A stretch of DNA of 64,000 nucleotides from Bettongia penicillata ogilbyi (lineage: Eukaryota; Chordata; Mammalia; Diprotodontia; Potoroidae), in the NCBI GenBank assembly GCA_023548195.1, contig JAJHZJ010000311.1, positions 9,124,825-9,188,824 on the forward strand, read 5' to 3'. Position numbers and translations under genes: made by a program. Under the pieces are notes generated by a model. That model saw only the letters and a program-made list of their open reading frames with translations. It did not search any database and was not told the DNA's origin. Positions 10,240-23,095 of the stretch are shown here, piece by piece; within the stretch, counting starts at the first letter, position 1, and every line of letters begins with the position of its first letter.

Positions 10240-13200
10240 TATTCACTTTGCTTTGAAGAATATTAACCAAAAAATAGAATATTCCAGTTGTAAGAGCAAA
10301 CAAAATGGGAATTTTGTTGTTTTCTTTTTGTAGATTTTATGCTTACTGGCTCTGAGTCATTCAGGAGCTGAGTCTTTATTATATATATTGGGACATTGTT
10401 ACGTTGCTTTGCAAGTTTGCTTATGAGAAGGACCTTTCGATTGCCTGGACAGCACTCTGCATGTCCATTTGTTAAGAGTCTCCCAACTACTCAGAAGCTG
10501 TACTCTCCCATCCAGTGGTGTATGTTAGTGGCTGTATTATTTTGTTCAGACAGTAAAGAGCCCTATCAGTTTAATCTGTGTGCTAATTTCTCTGCTTGTA
10601 TTTTCTCTGTTGGCATTTTCTCCACGTTCAGGGTGTGAACCTTTTCCCTGAACTAGTGAATGATTTATATATGTTTAATTAAAGAAGGATTGTTAACCTC
10701 TTTGAAGCTGAATCCTTTATAAAGCAGATCAAAGAACTTATGCTAGCAGGCCAACCTGGGGGGGCTAGGGTGCCTGCTACTATAGCAGTCCATGCAATTA
10801 AATTATAGTTTCTCTGTTTAGGTGAAATGTAATTTTTTAAATTGAATATATAGTTTCCCTCTCTTTATGTTGAATGATGTCATATTATGATAAAATTTAT
10901 TTGAAAAGCAAAACAATACAAGGCCTACTTCCAAGATGAATGTACTTAGGGGATGGGTAAGTTGTTTGAGCTTTGGTGAAGTGAAGGACTTTGGCTTCCT
11001 CATTATTATATGTATGGAATGACTAAAGATATATCCATGTGACTTTGTATTTCTCTCATTGAAGTAAATAAGAAATGAGAGAAAATCATCAAAACAGAAC
11101 AGAAAAAATAGGTTAATTTTCCCTTTCTTCTCTGGGTTAACTTGAGCCAAACATTACAGCTGCCTACATCATGGAAAAGTCATGGGACCATTTAGTAAAA
11201 ATAGACCAATAACATAGTCTGTTTCTGACATCAAAATAAATGTTTTTGCTATTCTGTCAAAATTAATCATTAACTCCAGCATTAGAAATATGTATTTCAA
11301 TAGTAGAAGAGGGGGGAAATCCTCACTAACACTACAGAGCAAAAGTAACCCTGTGGCGTTCTAAATATATATTTCGGCTCAAGAGAACAGATTGATCCCA
11401 CAGGAGATCTTTTCTCTCCATCCATTGATGATGTCAGTGAATTTTTGATTAGTTGCTGACATCTGAAATTATGGTGGTCAGAGAGGTTAATGAAAGCCTT
11501 CTTTATATAGTCATATTCCTGTATCCTCTTCTCTTAGCTTATTTGGTGACCTCATGAAACAAGACAAGAGCAAGAATACATGTGAAGAGTGGAAAATAGT
11601 CGTGTATTCTAATCTACGGATACATGTTAATGCCCACTTAACAAAGGAGGTTAATGAATAATTTGTGGCTTGAAATTTGTGTAGAAATGGTTGGATGGAA
11701 GGGTCTATTTAGTAACCTCAATATCCTTATTGAGTATGAACTCTGGAGGAATATGTCTCAGCAAAATCAACTACAGTGTAATTTTTCTGCTTTTATCTGA
11801 ATGAAATCACATAAATTCTCTTTTTTTAATAATATGTCATTCACTGTTTGGATAAGGAATGATAAAACTAACTTCTGTTTAAACACAAATCATGTACACA
11901 TATATCTACATCTATACATAGTTTATATATATATGTGTGTGTACACATATATATGTACATGTGCATATATATTATATATATGTCTCAAATTAATTCATAG
12001 AGAAGATATTCCTCCTCCTGTCACATACACACCCCACAGAAAAGGATAAAATATGACAGATGATGCTTTTACCAAGAAGATGTGACGGAAAAACCATTAG
12101 CAGAAACCAACCCATATGCCTGCTTTCTCGACTCTATCATACCACCATGAATTCTCATACATGGTTATGTATACCTGCAGGTCGTCCTAGATGAAAACAC
12201 CTGAACAGGAATAAGTAAAAGCTCACAGGCTATTTTTAAATAGAAAAAAATCCTTATAGACAAATAAGTGACTGAGAATTATTAATTGTTTTATTGGTTT
12301 ATTTTTAACTTACTCAGTGAAGGCAGGCTTCAAGGCTATTCTTGGACAAGGTGCCTGTCTCACATACATTAAAACTATGGAAGATGTGTTGTGTATGTTG
12401 TGACACTGGCAGTGACTTCAGTGATTTCCCAAGGCTTAAGCTCAGAAAACTTTCAGTCACCTCAAGTATTTACTAAAGGCATGTGAGACATTTTGAGCCA
12501 ATGCTAAAGCAAAGAAATATTTCCTATTGTTCTGAGAGTAAGTTCTCCAGATTTATAGATGACATTTTATTAATTACATCAATCCCTAGAATACAGCAAA
12601 TTCTTCTCAATGAAATCCATTGCAATGTGATGCACGCATATGTGAGTGTATGTGCATTTAGCCACTCACATTTTAAAAAATGAAATAGATAAAAAACAAT
12701 TTCTGGTACCTAGAATGAAAGACCTCTGATACTGTGGGGAATTTATAGAAAGATGGGCAAAAATGAGACAAGTTGAAGAGGCATAGAACGAATTATGATT
12801 TACATTGGTGGAATGACAATCAATACTGATGACATCACAGGTCCACTTACATACTGAAGTAATCAATTATCTCCAGATTCAACTGTGACAGTGTAAACTA
12901 TCCTAAAAGTGAAATTCTCACAGAATGGTCATCAGTTTGGTCTCAATGTTTTTCCAACACCCATGATAGTACCACATGCAATCAAGTATATAGCAGATAA
13001 TTTTGATGATAATAATGAAAGCAATTGATATAGTTTATTCCAATAATGTGATATCTTTAATCTGCATACCCATTAACTATTTTGGTATAGCATGAATAGG
13101 GGAGTATCAACAGATTTTCTTTGTTTTTTTGGGGGGAATATTTATTCTAACTATTCTTTTATTGAAGAGAGGTAGATGAAGGAAAGGAATAATTCTAGTT

Positions 13201-13990
13201 AATTTTTTCCTCAATTTTATTATTTGCTTCGCCTTTATCAGCAAATTTATAGAGACAACCCACTTGCCAACTATTTTAAAACATCCCAGGTTCTGTTTCT
13301 TACATGGTACTCAAGGAGTCCAAATAATGTTTTAATGTTGATAGAGCTAAACATCATAATTATAGTTAACGTTAATTTGCATCTCCTAGGATAAGAATGT
13401 CCCTTAATAGAGAAAAAAAAAGGTTGGCTAGATATTTTTCAAAGAATGTTAACTGCATTTTCATCTCTTCCAAAAGAAAAAAAAAGGTGGAAGAAGCCTA
13501 AAGTACAATCGTCTTTTAGACGATTGACTTGGTAACAAGCACCAACTATACTGCCTTCTTACCCAGGAGGCATAGCTGTGTATGACTTATTTCAAATCCT
13601 ACTGCTCATCCCAACTCGTGAATTAGTCATCATGGTGAACTTGAAAGTGGGTCAAAGCATTTTCCATTTGTCCTTTTTTTCTTTTCCATTTGTTTTGGCT
13701 TATACATGTGATCGTCTTGTCTCTTAGAGCCCCATTCAACTACTGGTTTTCAGAGATGATCCTTGAAACATGCATTTGAAAGAATCATATTATAAGAATA
13801 TTTATGCATTTTGGTAACATAAATTTGATTTTAACACAATTTCCAGTGTTTTAAAATATTTAATTGGAATAGTCTATCAATGATTTAGGAATTAAAATGG
13901 ATTTTGGAATCTAGAAGACATCCTGTGAAGTAGTTAGGAATTATATGTAAACCTTTTCCTCCCTTAGTTGAGGTTTCATTGTGATCCCGT
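10240..13990. other. No recognised gene; mostly single-copy-looking DNA
   Basis: Nearly 3.8 kb without a repeat family I can name. Short TA/TG tracts occur near 11930-11990. A 9-bp perfect hairpin lies at 13506-13526. The 110-residue minus frame (10818-11150) starts MAQVNPEKKGK, but has no domain, signal peptide or neighbouring exon signal that I can see, so I treat it as chance. Introns or regulatory DNA would look like this. Confidence 0.5.
13506..13526. other. Perfect 9-bp hairpin with a 3-base loop
   Basis: CAATCGTCT, loop TTT, AGACGATTG. It includes two CpGs, uncommon in this AT-rich neighbourhood. Function unknown. Confidence 0.8.
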
Positions 13991-13997
13991 TTCATTA

Positions 13998-14115
13998 TGC
14001 CTAGCAGATACAGTTGTACGCTCCTTGAGGTACGGAGCTATACTGTTTTTCATCTTTGTGTTACTAATATCTGGCATATATTAAACACCTAATAATCATG
14101 TTTTGAATTTAATTG
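13998..14115 (+). repeat. L2 LINE 3' tail
   Basis: 'gtacgctccttgaggtacgg', 'tttttcatctttgtgttact', 'atctggcatatattaaac' and 'acctaataatcatgttttg' follow the L2 3' UTR order. Confidence 0.6.
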
Positions 14116-14489
14116 TTAGTTTTCCTGAGATGATGACATTCTATGCTCCATATGCAATTGTGCAGTGCATGGTTTGAATTATTATTTTTATTCTATTTCT
14201 TAGCATTTGGTCATTGAATTCAGAAGTTTTTTAAAGTACATATTTTCAATAATGAGTTTTGAGCAGATAGAAGTTTCTGGCTGTAGAAATGGAGAGGCTG
14301 AGATTTTTATAGGATGTACTCACAGGGAAGAAGTGACTTGACACTAGACTAAATATCCAAAAAGAAGCATAGGAAAGGTTTCAAATGGCCCTGGTGTTTC
14401 TTTGGACTATTGAGACTACTCTTAACGCAAAGAGACCTAAAGAAGTCCAAGACAGAAAAAAGTTCTGATATATATATACCAAGCATGTC

Positions 14490-14960
14490 TAGCCTTGCTA
14501 TTCATTGTAGTACTGGAAACAAACAAAGCATACATTTATTGGGAGATGATTGAACAAATTGTGGTACAAAAATGTAAGAAAATATGATTATTATTCATTT
14601 ATATTATATATATACATACATGTATATACAGTATATATTGTTCTAAAGTTATAAACATGAAGAATTCAGAAAAATGTCAAAGTTTTGTATTAACTTGTAA
14701 TAACCTATAGAGAAAAAAGTAGAACCCAAAGAACAATATATGCAATGACAAAAATGAAAGTGAAAATAAATGTAAAAGGAAGCTGTTTTATGAGTAACTG
14801 TAAAAACAATAATGATTTCTGAAAATAGATAATAAAACACATCTTCATCTTATCAGGAAGATGAGGAACAACTGGGGCAGAATGTTTTATATATTGCCAT
14901 ACAAAGTCACTCTAAATGATATTTATATCATTTATTTTCTTTGATTGGGAAGTATTTGGT
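14490..14960 (+). mobile_element. Old L1 fragment (ORF2 end and 3' UTR)
   Basis: 'gtactggaaacaaacaaagc', 'ttattgggagatgattgaac' and 'aaattgtggtacaaaaatg' correspond to the L1 segment just after the ORF2 C-terminal cysteine region. 'gaacccaaagaacaatatat' and 'gatgaggaacaactggggc' fit the following tail. A (TA)n tract interrupts at 14600-14640. Strongly decayed. Confidence 0.45.
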
Positions 14961-16735
14961 ATGTCTGGATGGTGAACAGGAATGATTGTGACACAGGATA
15001 TCTCAATATAAGTTACATTTCCAAAAAGTAAATAAATAATTTAAGATACATATGAGTTATTTGAGATCTTTTGATTGGGAGGTCAAAGACATAATATTAG
15101 CAAAAGAAATTTCTAATGAAAAGAGAAAGAACTGGTTTCTTGTTTTGTTTTCTTTTATAACCATATTAGTTGACATTATTGACCTTTTATTATTTAGTTA
15201 AATATATAAATTTTATAGGATATAAATCTGGACAATTTTTTTTTTAAATCTTCACATCCAAATGCTATATTTTCTGGATGAGAAAACTGAGGTTTAGCCA
15301 TTATCTGCAGTTGCTTGTTTAATGTCATTCAAATAATGCCTAGCTATGTTACACAAGAGTAAGCTGCTGGGAGTGGAGGGTAGAGTGTTATAAAGGGATA
15401 GTAAAAGGTAACACAAACTTGTTTGTTCCACTTACATACTGATCGTTCTTTGTCTTTCAACTCTAAGGATGAATACCCTCACAACTCTAGCATACAAGGG
15501 AATGATTCAGGGACCACACAGAGCTCTGAGGAATGATGACTTTGGTTCAATAATTTCTAAAAAGTGATGGAGTAATGGGATGCCATAATTGACTTTAGGT
15601 TTCACGATGAAGAAGTCATGAATGATCTTGACAAATGTCCCTTCTGTCAACAGAGGAATAGAATCTTGATTGGAAAAGGTCCAAGAGAAAGTGGACTGTT
15701 ACTAAACACAACAGAGCTGCCATGTTCATTAGGTTCTGTCCAGGAATTTGGGGGTGAAGGGGAGAGATGTGGGTGGTAAGAGTGCTTGGAGAGTGCAGAT
15801 TGATCCAGTATGCATTTTTTGAGAATTAGATTGACCTGGGCATTCCTATGAATCATCAAGACACATTACAAATGGCTCCCTTGCCCAGCTATTTTGCCCA
15901 ACACTATGATTTCAGCAATGATGATGTGAATTTATCTTGCCTAGTGGTTAAATATCTCTTCCCACCAGATGTGGTCTTTTGAGAAAAATGTCCAAACCCC
16001 TTTGGCAGGGCAACGGAGGGAAGGCTTGCATTGTCCCTGCATGTGCTTTGCCTGCTTTGAGGATAAATAGATGATTTTAGTTTCCAAGGTTGTCAGTCTC
16101 TCATGGGAACTTATACTTAAATCATAATAATGATGCCATTTAAACTCTAGTCCTCTCTGACAGTGCTTGATTAGCAAGCTGGCTTGGTGTAGTGATAGAG
16201 AGAGGATGGCAGGTTTTCATTTCATTCAGGGCGTCATTATAGCTTAAACCAGCTCCCATATTACTGTTATTATTACCGTTAATTGTTATTTGTGAAGGCT
16301 CACAGGGTCTCTAATGTTATTGAAAATGTAGACGATGACATGGTCCCTTTTATAAGGTTTCATGATCAGAGTTAAATGGATAAAGATATGATCCACCTCA
16401 AGGGTAAAAGATAGAGATTTAGCTATGAAATTCTCATGTAGGAAACTTGTCTCAGATGCAGGCACCTGGGGAAAATTATACTCCCAGGCATTGATACTCT
16501 GCCAAGGTGTGTCCCTGTGCCCATACACATGGGCAAAAACTACACATGTGCTTGTAAACTGAACTCTACGTAACTATTCAAAGTGGAACAACAGAAAAGT
16601 AAAGATTTTCAATGATTGATGGCTGCATACGACAATGACTTTTCTTTCCTTTTTCCCATTGAATGATTCAGGACACTATATGTAACCAACCACTCCCCCT
16701 CCAAAACAAACAAACCATAATGACTTATTGAAATG
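14961..16735. other. No recognised gene; unassigned DNA
   Basis: About 1.8 kb without a family I can name. Several 63-80-residue minus frames (15647-15859, 15941-16177, 16286-16528) lack domains and do not join into an exon-like series. The 15850-16250 part is relatively GC-balanced and could be conserved non-coding DNA. Confidence 0.45.
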
Positions 16736-16739
16736 GAGA

Positions 16740-16850
16740 AATACTGGATAAGTCTCAGGGTTCAGGGCTTTTCTCTTGCATGTCCTAGTTGTATGACCCT
16801 TGGCAAATCAGTGTTGATCTTTCAGTATTTCATGTAACTATATATATGTA
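16740..16850 (+). repeat. MIR-type SINE fragment, plus orientation
   Basis: 'ctcagggttcagggc', 'gtcctagttgtatgaccctt' and 'ggcaaatcagtgttgatct' follow the MIR order. Truncated by the TA/TG tract that starts near 16840. Confidence 0.5.
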
Positions 16851-16960
16851 TGTATGTATACTAATGTGTATATGAGTGTGCATGTGTACATATGTATATC
16901 AATACATATATGTTTATGCATATATGCACATATATACATACATACACACACACACACAAA
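16840..16960. repeat. TATG/CA-rich simple repeat
   Basis: Imperfect 'tatatgtatgtatgtata' and 'catacacacacacacac' units. Confidence 0.85.
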
Positions 16961-17589
16961 GAAGATTCTTATTTGAATTGACATAACGGATTCCTCACTG
17001 GGCATTTCCTACAAAAACTAAATCAAAGGTGCAAATCAAAACCAAACTGGGTTTCAAATGAAGTTTGCCAGTTAACATCTTAGTGATCCAAATGCAAAGG
17101 TTGATAGTACCACTTGATTTTTAATTCTCCATACCATACGCACACCATTTAATTTGTAGACAGCTACCATGGTCAACTATGGTTAGTGGAAGTATACAAA
17201 CATTACCTGATGGCAATTTCATTTCATTAGAGGGATTCTAACAATGTTTGGCTTACATAACAATGTTTGAATCTTATCTTAGAGCATCTATTTGATTATA
17301 AAATATTTAAGAAATAGATATTAGATATAATGAATCCCAGACCCACTTTATTAAATATCCCAAGTATTATGAGGTAAAATATTACACAGGGCAAAGCCTA
17401 ACAGTAAGAGCAAAGGTTGTCCTGGGACCATTTCCAAATCATTACCCCCTCAAAGAAGATGGACAAATGTATGGAATGGGGGTAATTTATATAGCATATG
17501 GTGTCAGTTGAAAATACTATATGAATATTAGCTATTATTATTTTCAAAATCATGAAAATAGATTTATATGGTAATTTAAGGTTTACCAA

Positions 17590-17790
17590 GTGTTTTTTAT
17601 ATAAACTATCTCATTTGATTCTCACAATAACCCTGAAAAGTATGTCCTATTACTCTATCTATTTTACACATGGGGAAACTGAGGTTGAGGGTTGTGAAGT
17701 GACTTGCCCAGAATCATACAACTAAATGTCTCAAGCAGCATTTGATCTCAGGTACTCCTGATTCCAAGACCAACACTCTATTCATTGCAT
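17590..17790 (-). repeat. MIR/THER1-type SINE, minus orientation
   Basis: 'ctcatttgattctcacaata', 'catggggaaactgaggttg', 'gtgacttgcccagaatcata' and 'tgatctcaggtactcctg' give the reverse MIR core and head. Ends with 'cactctattcattgc'. Confidence 0.8.
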
Positions 17791-17844
17791 TTTCACATAA
17801 AACAGTTAATTCGGGAAATCCTAAATTTAGATCTGAAAAAAAAA

Positions 17845-20100
17845 AAGACCTTAAAAGTCAGACTTGTGGAGACAGAGCAAAGTCAGCCAAATAAAGACAG
17901 AGACTGCCCTGAATTCTCCCCCACACCATTCCAAATATCTTTAAATAATGACTCTAAACAAATTCTAGAACAGCAGAACCCACAAAAAGATGTACTAAAA
18001 CAATTTCCAATCCAAGGCAATGCAGATAGTTGTCAGGAAAAGTCTCTTGCACCAAGGTGAAAGAGTCCAGCACAAGTCATGCCAGTGTGGACTGGGCCCT
18101 GGCAAACAAGGTGCAGACTAAATCAGTGACCACAGTGGTCATTTCCAGACCTTTCAGAACACAGATGGTAAGGAGGTCATAAAAGGGGTCAGAAGGATAT
18201 TTACGTGGGTCCTTTTGCTGACACCAGGGGTAGGACTCTGTAGCATTGTCTATACTTGGATCTGGGTCAAAGTTCTGAGTCTTAATCCCAGTGTGGAGAG
18301 GAGCACTAGCACAGCAGAACTTCCAGGGCACTGTGGAGCAGGTGCACTGGTTATAGTTCCAGGGTTGAAAAGAGTACTTTTGTTCCCTCACACACTAGTG
18401 AACATTACAGGACAGTAGTAAACACACCTCTCCCTAGATCATATCACCTTAGAAGGGCCAGAAACATATAGTTCCCCAGAATTACCTCTGTAAAGAGCTG
18501 AAAAAAATACCTGAAGTTTTAGGCAGTGCCCCCCTCCTTGGGAAGAAGAACCCCACTTTAGCATTGACTTAAAAGTAAAAAAAAAATGAGCCAACAATAA
18601 AAAAGAATTCTGACCTAGAAAGTTACTACATGACAAGGGAAATCAATACACACACTCAGAAGAAGATGGCAAAGTCAAAATTCCTGCATCAAAGAAAAAT
18701 AGAAATTGGTTTCATGCTATGAAAGTACTTTAAAAAGAATTTCAAAAATCCAATAAGAGAGGCAGAGGAAAAATTGGGAAGGGAAATGAGACTGATGCAA
18801 GAAAATCATGAAAAAAGAATCAATAGCTTGGTAAAGGAGGCACAAAATATATTGAAGAAAACAATACATTAAAAAACAGACTAGTCCAAATGGTAAAAGA
18901 GGCACAAAAATCTAATAAAGAGAAGAATGCTTTTAAAACCAGAATTGACCAAATGGAAAAGTAGGTACAAAAGCTCACTGAAGAAAATAATTCTTTAAAA
19001 GTTAGAATTGAGTAAGTGGAATCTAATGTCTTTATGAGACATCAAGAAACAAAACGAAGTCAAAAAATAGAAGAAAATGTGAAATATCTCTTTAAGAGAA
19101 TAGTTGACCAGGACAATGTATCCAGGAAAGATAGCTTAAGAATTATTGGATTACCTGGAAGTTATGATCAAAAAAAGAGTCTAAATGTCTTTCAAGAAAT
19201 TATCAAGGAAAACTGCCTTGATATTCTAAACACAGAAGGGGAAATAGAAATATAAAGAATCCACCAAGATCCCAAAATGAAAACTCCCAGAAATATTACA
19301 GTCAAATCTCAGAGCTCCCAAATCAAGGAGAAAATGCTACAGGCAGGCAGAAAGAAACAATTCAAGTACAGTGGAACCACAGTCAGTATAACACAAGATT
19401 TAGTAGCTGCAACATTAAAGTATTGCAGGACTTGGAATATGATATTCTAGAGAGCAAAAGAGGTAGGATTACAACCAAGAATCAACTACTTAGCAAAACC
19501 AAGTATAATCCTTAAGGGGAAAATGGACAATCAATGAAACAGATGACTTTAGTGGTGTCAAAGAACTGGAAATTGAAAATATGTTTGTTAATCAGGTAAC
19601 AGCTGAATGAGTTGCTGTATATGATTGTGATTAAGAAATGATGAAGAGGATGTTCTCAGAAAAACATGGGAAGACTTACATGAACTAATGCAAAGTAAAA
19701 TAAGCAGAACGGAGAAAACATTGCTCACAGTAATAACAGTATTTTATGATGATCTACTAGGAATAATTTGGTTATTCTCAGCAATACGATGATCCAGGAC
19801 AATTCTATAGGACTTAGGATGAAAGGTGCTATCGATTTCCAGGGCCAGTACTGATTTACCCTGAATGCAGATCAAAGATACTTTTTCTTCACTTTATTTT
19901 TCTTGGGGTTTTTGGTCTGTATTTTCTTTCACAGAATGCCTTACATGGAAATGTGCTTTTCATGACTACATATGTATAACCTACGTCAAATTGCTTGCTT
20001 TCTCAATGGGGAGGAGGAAGAGGTGGAAGAGAGAAAACTCAAAATATGAAAAAAAAAATAATATTAATTACGTAATTGGGGAAAATAAAGTATTAAATAA
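17845..20100 (+). mobile_element. L1-derived ORF1-only element with L1 3' end (HAL1-like), old
   Basis: Three L1 parts lie in sense order: a 5' UTR-like part (about 17845-18585, with 'agtcagccaaataaagacag' and 'ttctagaacagcagaaccc'), an ORF1 pseudogene (18586 to about 19548), then an L1 3' end (19549-20100). The last part runs from 'gtgtcaaagaactggaaatt' through 'cagcaatacgatgatccagg' and 'ttcttggggtttttggtctg' to 'aataaagtattaaataa'. Nearly all of ORF2 is missing. The element is decayed, with many stops. I did not find clear target-site duplications, and the 5' boundary is uncertain by some tens of bases. Confidence 0.75.
18586..19548 (+). pseudogene. L1 ORF1 pseudogene (RNA-binding coiled-coil protein)
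   Basis: In its intact form L1 ORF1p is a trimeric RNA-binding protein of the L1 ribonucleoprotein. A candidate start ATG lies at 18586 and is followed within five codons by a TAA. The remainder is broken by many stops and shifts. The clearest open piece (19016-19255) includes 'KIEENVKYLFKRIVDQDN' and then 'LRIIGLPGSYDQKKSL', which align with the coiled-coil end and RRM start of ORF1p. Downstream, 'atcaactacttagcaaaacc' encodes the decayed equivalent of the C-terminal YPAKLS region. The last 20 or so codons are replaced by L1 3' sequence at about 19548. The N-terminal type differs from the ORF1 at 47.2 kb. Confidence 0.75.
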
Positions 20101-20735
20101 GGTTTTCTTAAATTGTAAGATTTCCCGAATCACTTAATTTTACAAAAAAAAGAAAGAAACTAAGGCCAGGATTTGAAAACAATTTATTCAATAGGCTAGC
20201 TTCATTAAGCACCACTATAATGGGTCAGATAAATAATCATTTTAGCTCAATATTCCACTGTTTCATGGACACCATCTAATACTTCCTGTGGCAATATCAT
20301 AGTTGCTCTCATGTTCTTGAAGGTTAACAATGTTCACTGAACATAGTTAACTTTCTTTTAATTGCTTATAAGTTATGATCCCTGAATTTGTTTTAATCTT
20401 TTTGAACTTGTTTATATTTTTTCTTAGAGTCTTTTGGAGATGACAGATTCATTACAATGTCTTAAAAAAGGTTAGACCGTGGTGTTAGTGAAGTCATAGA
20501 ACAGTGGCTGATTTGCATACGGACCAATTAACTTTAGCATATAATAAAATTCTACTCCAAGGATACAAACTTTGCCCTTAATACCAATCAACCATCTTAC
20601 AGACAGTGCCCCTTTGTCATAAGGATATCCAAAGGGGGCAAAAAAGTGAACTTCAGAACACAATCAAAGTGGTCTCAACAGCATCATTTTGCACATAAAA
20701 CATGGTAAGTTATTTTAAAGTTAATGGCAGGGTTG
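20101..20735. other. No recognised gene; unassigned DNA
   Basis: No repeat family recognised. The part at 20460-20735 is less AT-rich and could be conserved non-coding DNA. Confidence 0.4.
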
Positions 20736-20739
20736 GATT

Positions 20740-21120
20740 TTCAACTGTCTACAAGAAACTTCCACTTAGATTTCCCATCACAACCATGTATTTAACCTGT
20801 ATCTAAATGATTTCCAAATTTAGCTTCTTCCTTTGACTACTTTACTTCCATCCTCAGCTTAATGACCCATGTAAAATCCCAATCAATAAATGTGCAGAAC
20901 TTTGAGATTATCTTTAACTCTTATCTCTCCCATGCCTTTCATAACCAAACATTTCTCAATTTTGGTTGATTTTTCCTACAAAATCTTTCTCACATATCCC
21001 CCCTCTTTTTTATTCCTATAGTCTTCACATTATGTGGTATAGCTTCTCAATATTACCTGCCTGAACTATTGCAATAGTCTACTATGAGATCTGTTGGTCA
21101 CATCAGATAACAAAAATTTC
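20740..21120 (+). repeat. L2 LINE ORF2 C-terminal fragment
   Basis: 'gaactttgagattatcttta' (the L2 LGV-I-D block in decayed form), 'ctttctcacatatcccc' and 'ctgcctgaactattgcaata' (the conserved LDYCN region) identify L2. Confidence 0.65.
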
Positions 21121-21520
21121 CAGGACCACTGGTCCTACTTCCAGGTCATCTGCTGTAGCCATTACCAAGGGAAGAAACCTTCATAGATATGTGTCTCTGC
21201 AGTTTCTATGGCCCTCAACTACCTCAGTAGCCAAAGCTCCTAAATAAACAGAAATTAAAATTTTCAGAATCAAAATGCTTGGCACTAAAGATACAGTAAA
21301 CATGGTTGTATCCATGTAAATAACACTAAAGAATATTTCTTATCTACTCCAACACTGTACGCCTAAGGATCCTTTCATCTGATTTGCAGCTGAAACTCCT
21401 CTCTGTGCTGTCTGCTATCTTCAGATGTCAACTCATAAAAATCAAAAATTTTATAATTTCTGTTTCTATCCTGTGTACATAGGAAGCGCTCAAGAAATGT
21501 TTTTCATTTATTCATTCATC
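21121..21520 (+). other. Unassigned stretch between L2 pieces
   Basis: Probably an insertion or very decayed L2. It ends in 'gtgtacataggaagcgctca' and 'tttttcatttattcattc', which resembles an L2/MIR tail. No gene seen. Confidence 0.35.
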
Positions 21521-22010
21521 TTACCGCTTCTGCTCTTTCCCTTTTGCAGTCTATACTTCATGCTATGGACAAACTAAGCTTCTTTATGGACAAAGCTGGT
21601 TAATTAATTCCTCTTCTTAAAAATATTTAGTAATTTCCTATAGCCAAGCAGATAAATTTTTGGCTAACATTCAACCCCTTCTATTATTTGAGGCATTTTT
21701 AACTTTTGGCTTTTGTCTTACTACTTCCTGTCATATATTCTACATTCCAGGCAAATTAAGGAAATTTCTGCCTGTCCCCTCAAACTAACTTCCCTAATTC
21801 TATGCTTTTCCTCACATTGTGCTCTATTAGAAATGCATTCTCTTGGCCTGTTGAATTCCTAGCTATACTTTATAGTCAAATTCACAAGTCACAAACTCCA
21901 AGAAACCTTCTCCTAGCTAGTAAACAGGCTGCTTCCATTTTAGCCTCTTAATGCATTTTCTCTTACTTTTACCTAATGTACGGATCCCTTGTTTGAAATG
22001 GGGTTATAGG
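21520..22010 (+). repeat. L2 LINE 3' fragment
   Basis: 'ctgctctttcccttttgcag', 'ttaattcctcttcttaaaaa', 'tattctacattccaggcaaa' and 'tgttgaattcctagctatac' follow the end of L2 ORF2. It ends near 'aaaccttctcctagctag'. Confidence 0.6.
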
Positions 22011-22770
22011 CATCAAATAACCTCATGTAATAGTTCACCATTTATTCGGCTATTTGACTCATGCACATATTCAATCTTATCGTTTTGATTTCTAGGATTA
22101 TCTAGGGGCAAGTTTGTATATTACTTCATTAAATAATATAATTTCAACCTGTAATTCAATTAATCAACTAAGGTCAGAGTTCCTTACATTTCATTAAATA
22201 TAATTTATTTAATAAAATAGTTCAATGTTCTTTCCTAGTAATAGCTACCTAAATATATCTATATATTAAATAAATATCAACATTACTGAATATATAATTT
22301 ATTAACAGTGAATTCAGGATAAAAACAAAGATATATGTAATTATTTACAAAATTTTACATATGAGAACCACCAGAGCCAGATTCAACTTAAGTCATCACT
22401 ATAACTACAGTTGACTTTTCCTTATATCTAGGGAGAAAATTTTACCATTCAGTTTACTTTAGATACCAAATGAAATCCCATCTCATTAATTTCCTTTATG
22501 TTCTTTACAACATAAAACTAGGTCCATCAAGAAGGAAAGCCTTTCAAGCACCCTCCTATCTTCTCTGGAAACTCTTCCTATATCTTCATAGATAAGTTAA
22601 CTCACTTATTGTTCAACTCCATAAGCAGAAGGGCCTCAGGATGAATGGCAATTTTCACTGTAATCTCTACTATTAAAGAGATAGTTATAGTTTCTACAGC
22701 TTCTGGAGAAAAAGGTATATATGTTGCATACATATATTGAATTGTTCAGTAATAGATTTATCTGTGTGTC
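22011..22770. other. No recognised gene; AT-rich unassigned DNA
   Basis: Very AT-rich (notably 22120-22350). No family recognised. Confidence 0.45.
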
Positions 22771-22774
22771 AATT

Positions 22775-22935
22775 TGGCTTTGGATTCAAAGGATCTGCTT
22801 TGAAAACTCAGTTCTTCTATGTGTAATCTCATGCACTTTTTCTTCTGTGCCTCAACTTCTTGAACTGTAAAATGAGTGCTGGAATTCCTTTGAAGCTCCT
22901 TCCCGCTCTTAATCTATGATGGTATAGTATGTTAT
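22775..22935 (+). repeat. MIR-type SINE, plus orientation
   Basis: 'tttggattcaaaggatctgc', 'tgtgcctcaacttcttgaac', 'tgtaaaatgagtgctggaat' and 'gctccttcccgctcttaat' follow the MIR/MIR3 order. It ends 'ctatgatgg'. Confidence 0.65.
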
Positions 22936-22979
22936 TTAATATAAAATCTATGATTATATATTCAGTTATTGTACTATTA

Positions 22980-23095
22980 AGTCTATGAAAGCAATGCCAT
23001 GTCTTATCTCATTTCTCAGCCTATCCTTAGGCTAGCAGTGTTTTGCATAAAGTACAAAAGGTCTTTAATGCATATTTGTTCAATTGAATAAAATT
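22980..23095 (+). repeat. L2 LINE 3' tail
   Basis: 'gaaagcaatgccatgtctta', 'ttaggctagcagtgttttgc' and 'gcatatttgttcaattgaat' match the L2 terminal tail order. Confidence 0.5.

Noticed and set aside
10022..10333. Opposed frames with Cys/Val and His/Thr dipeptide runs
   Set aside because: Encoded by the GT/GA compound microsatellite.
10818..11150. 110-residue minus-strand frame starting MAQVNPEKKGK
   Set aside because: No domain, no signal peptide or splice context, AT-rich composition like its surroundings. A chance frame of this size is expected in 64 kb.
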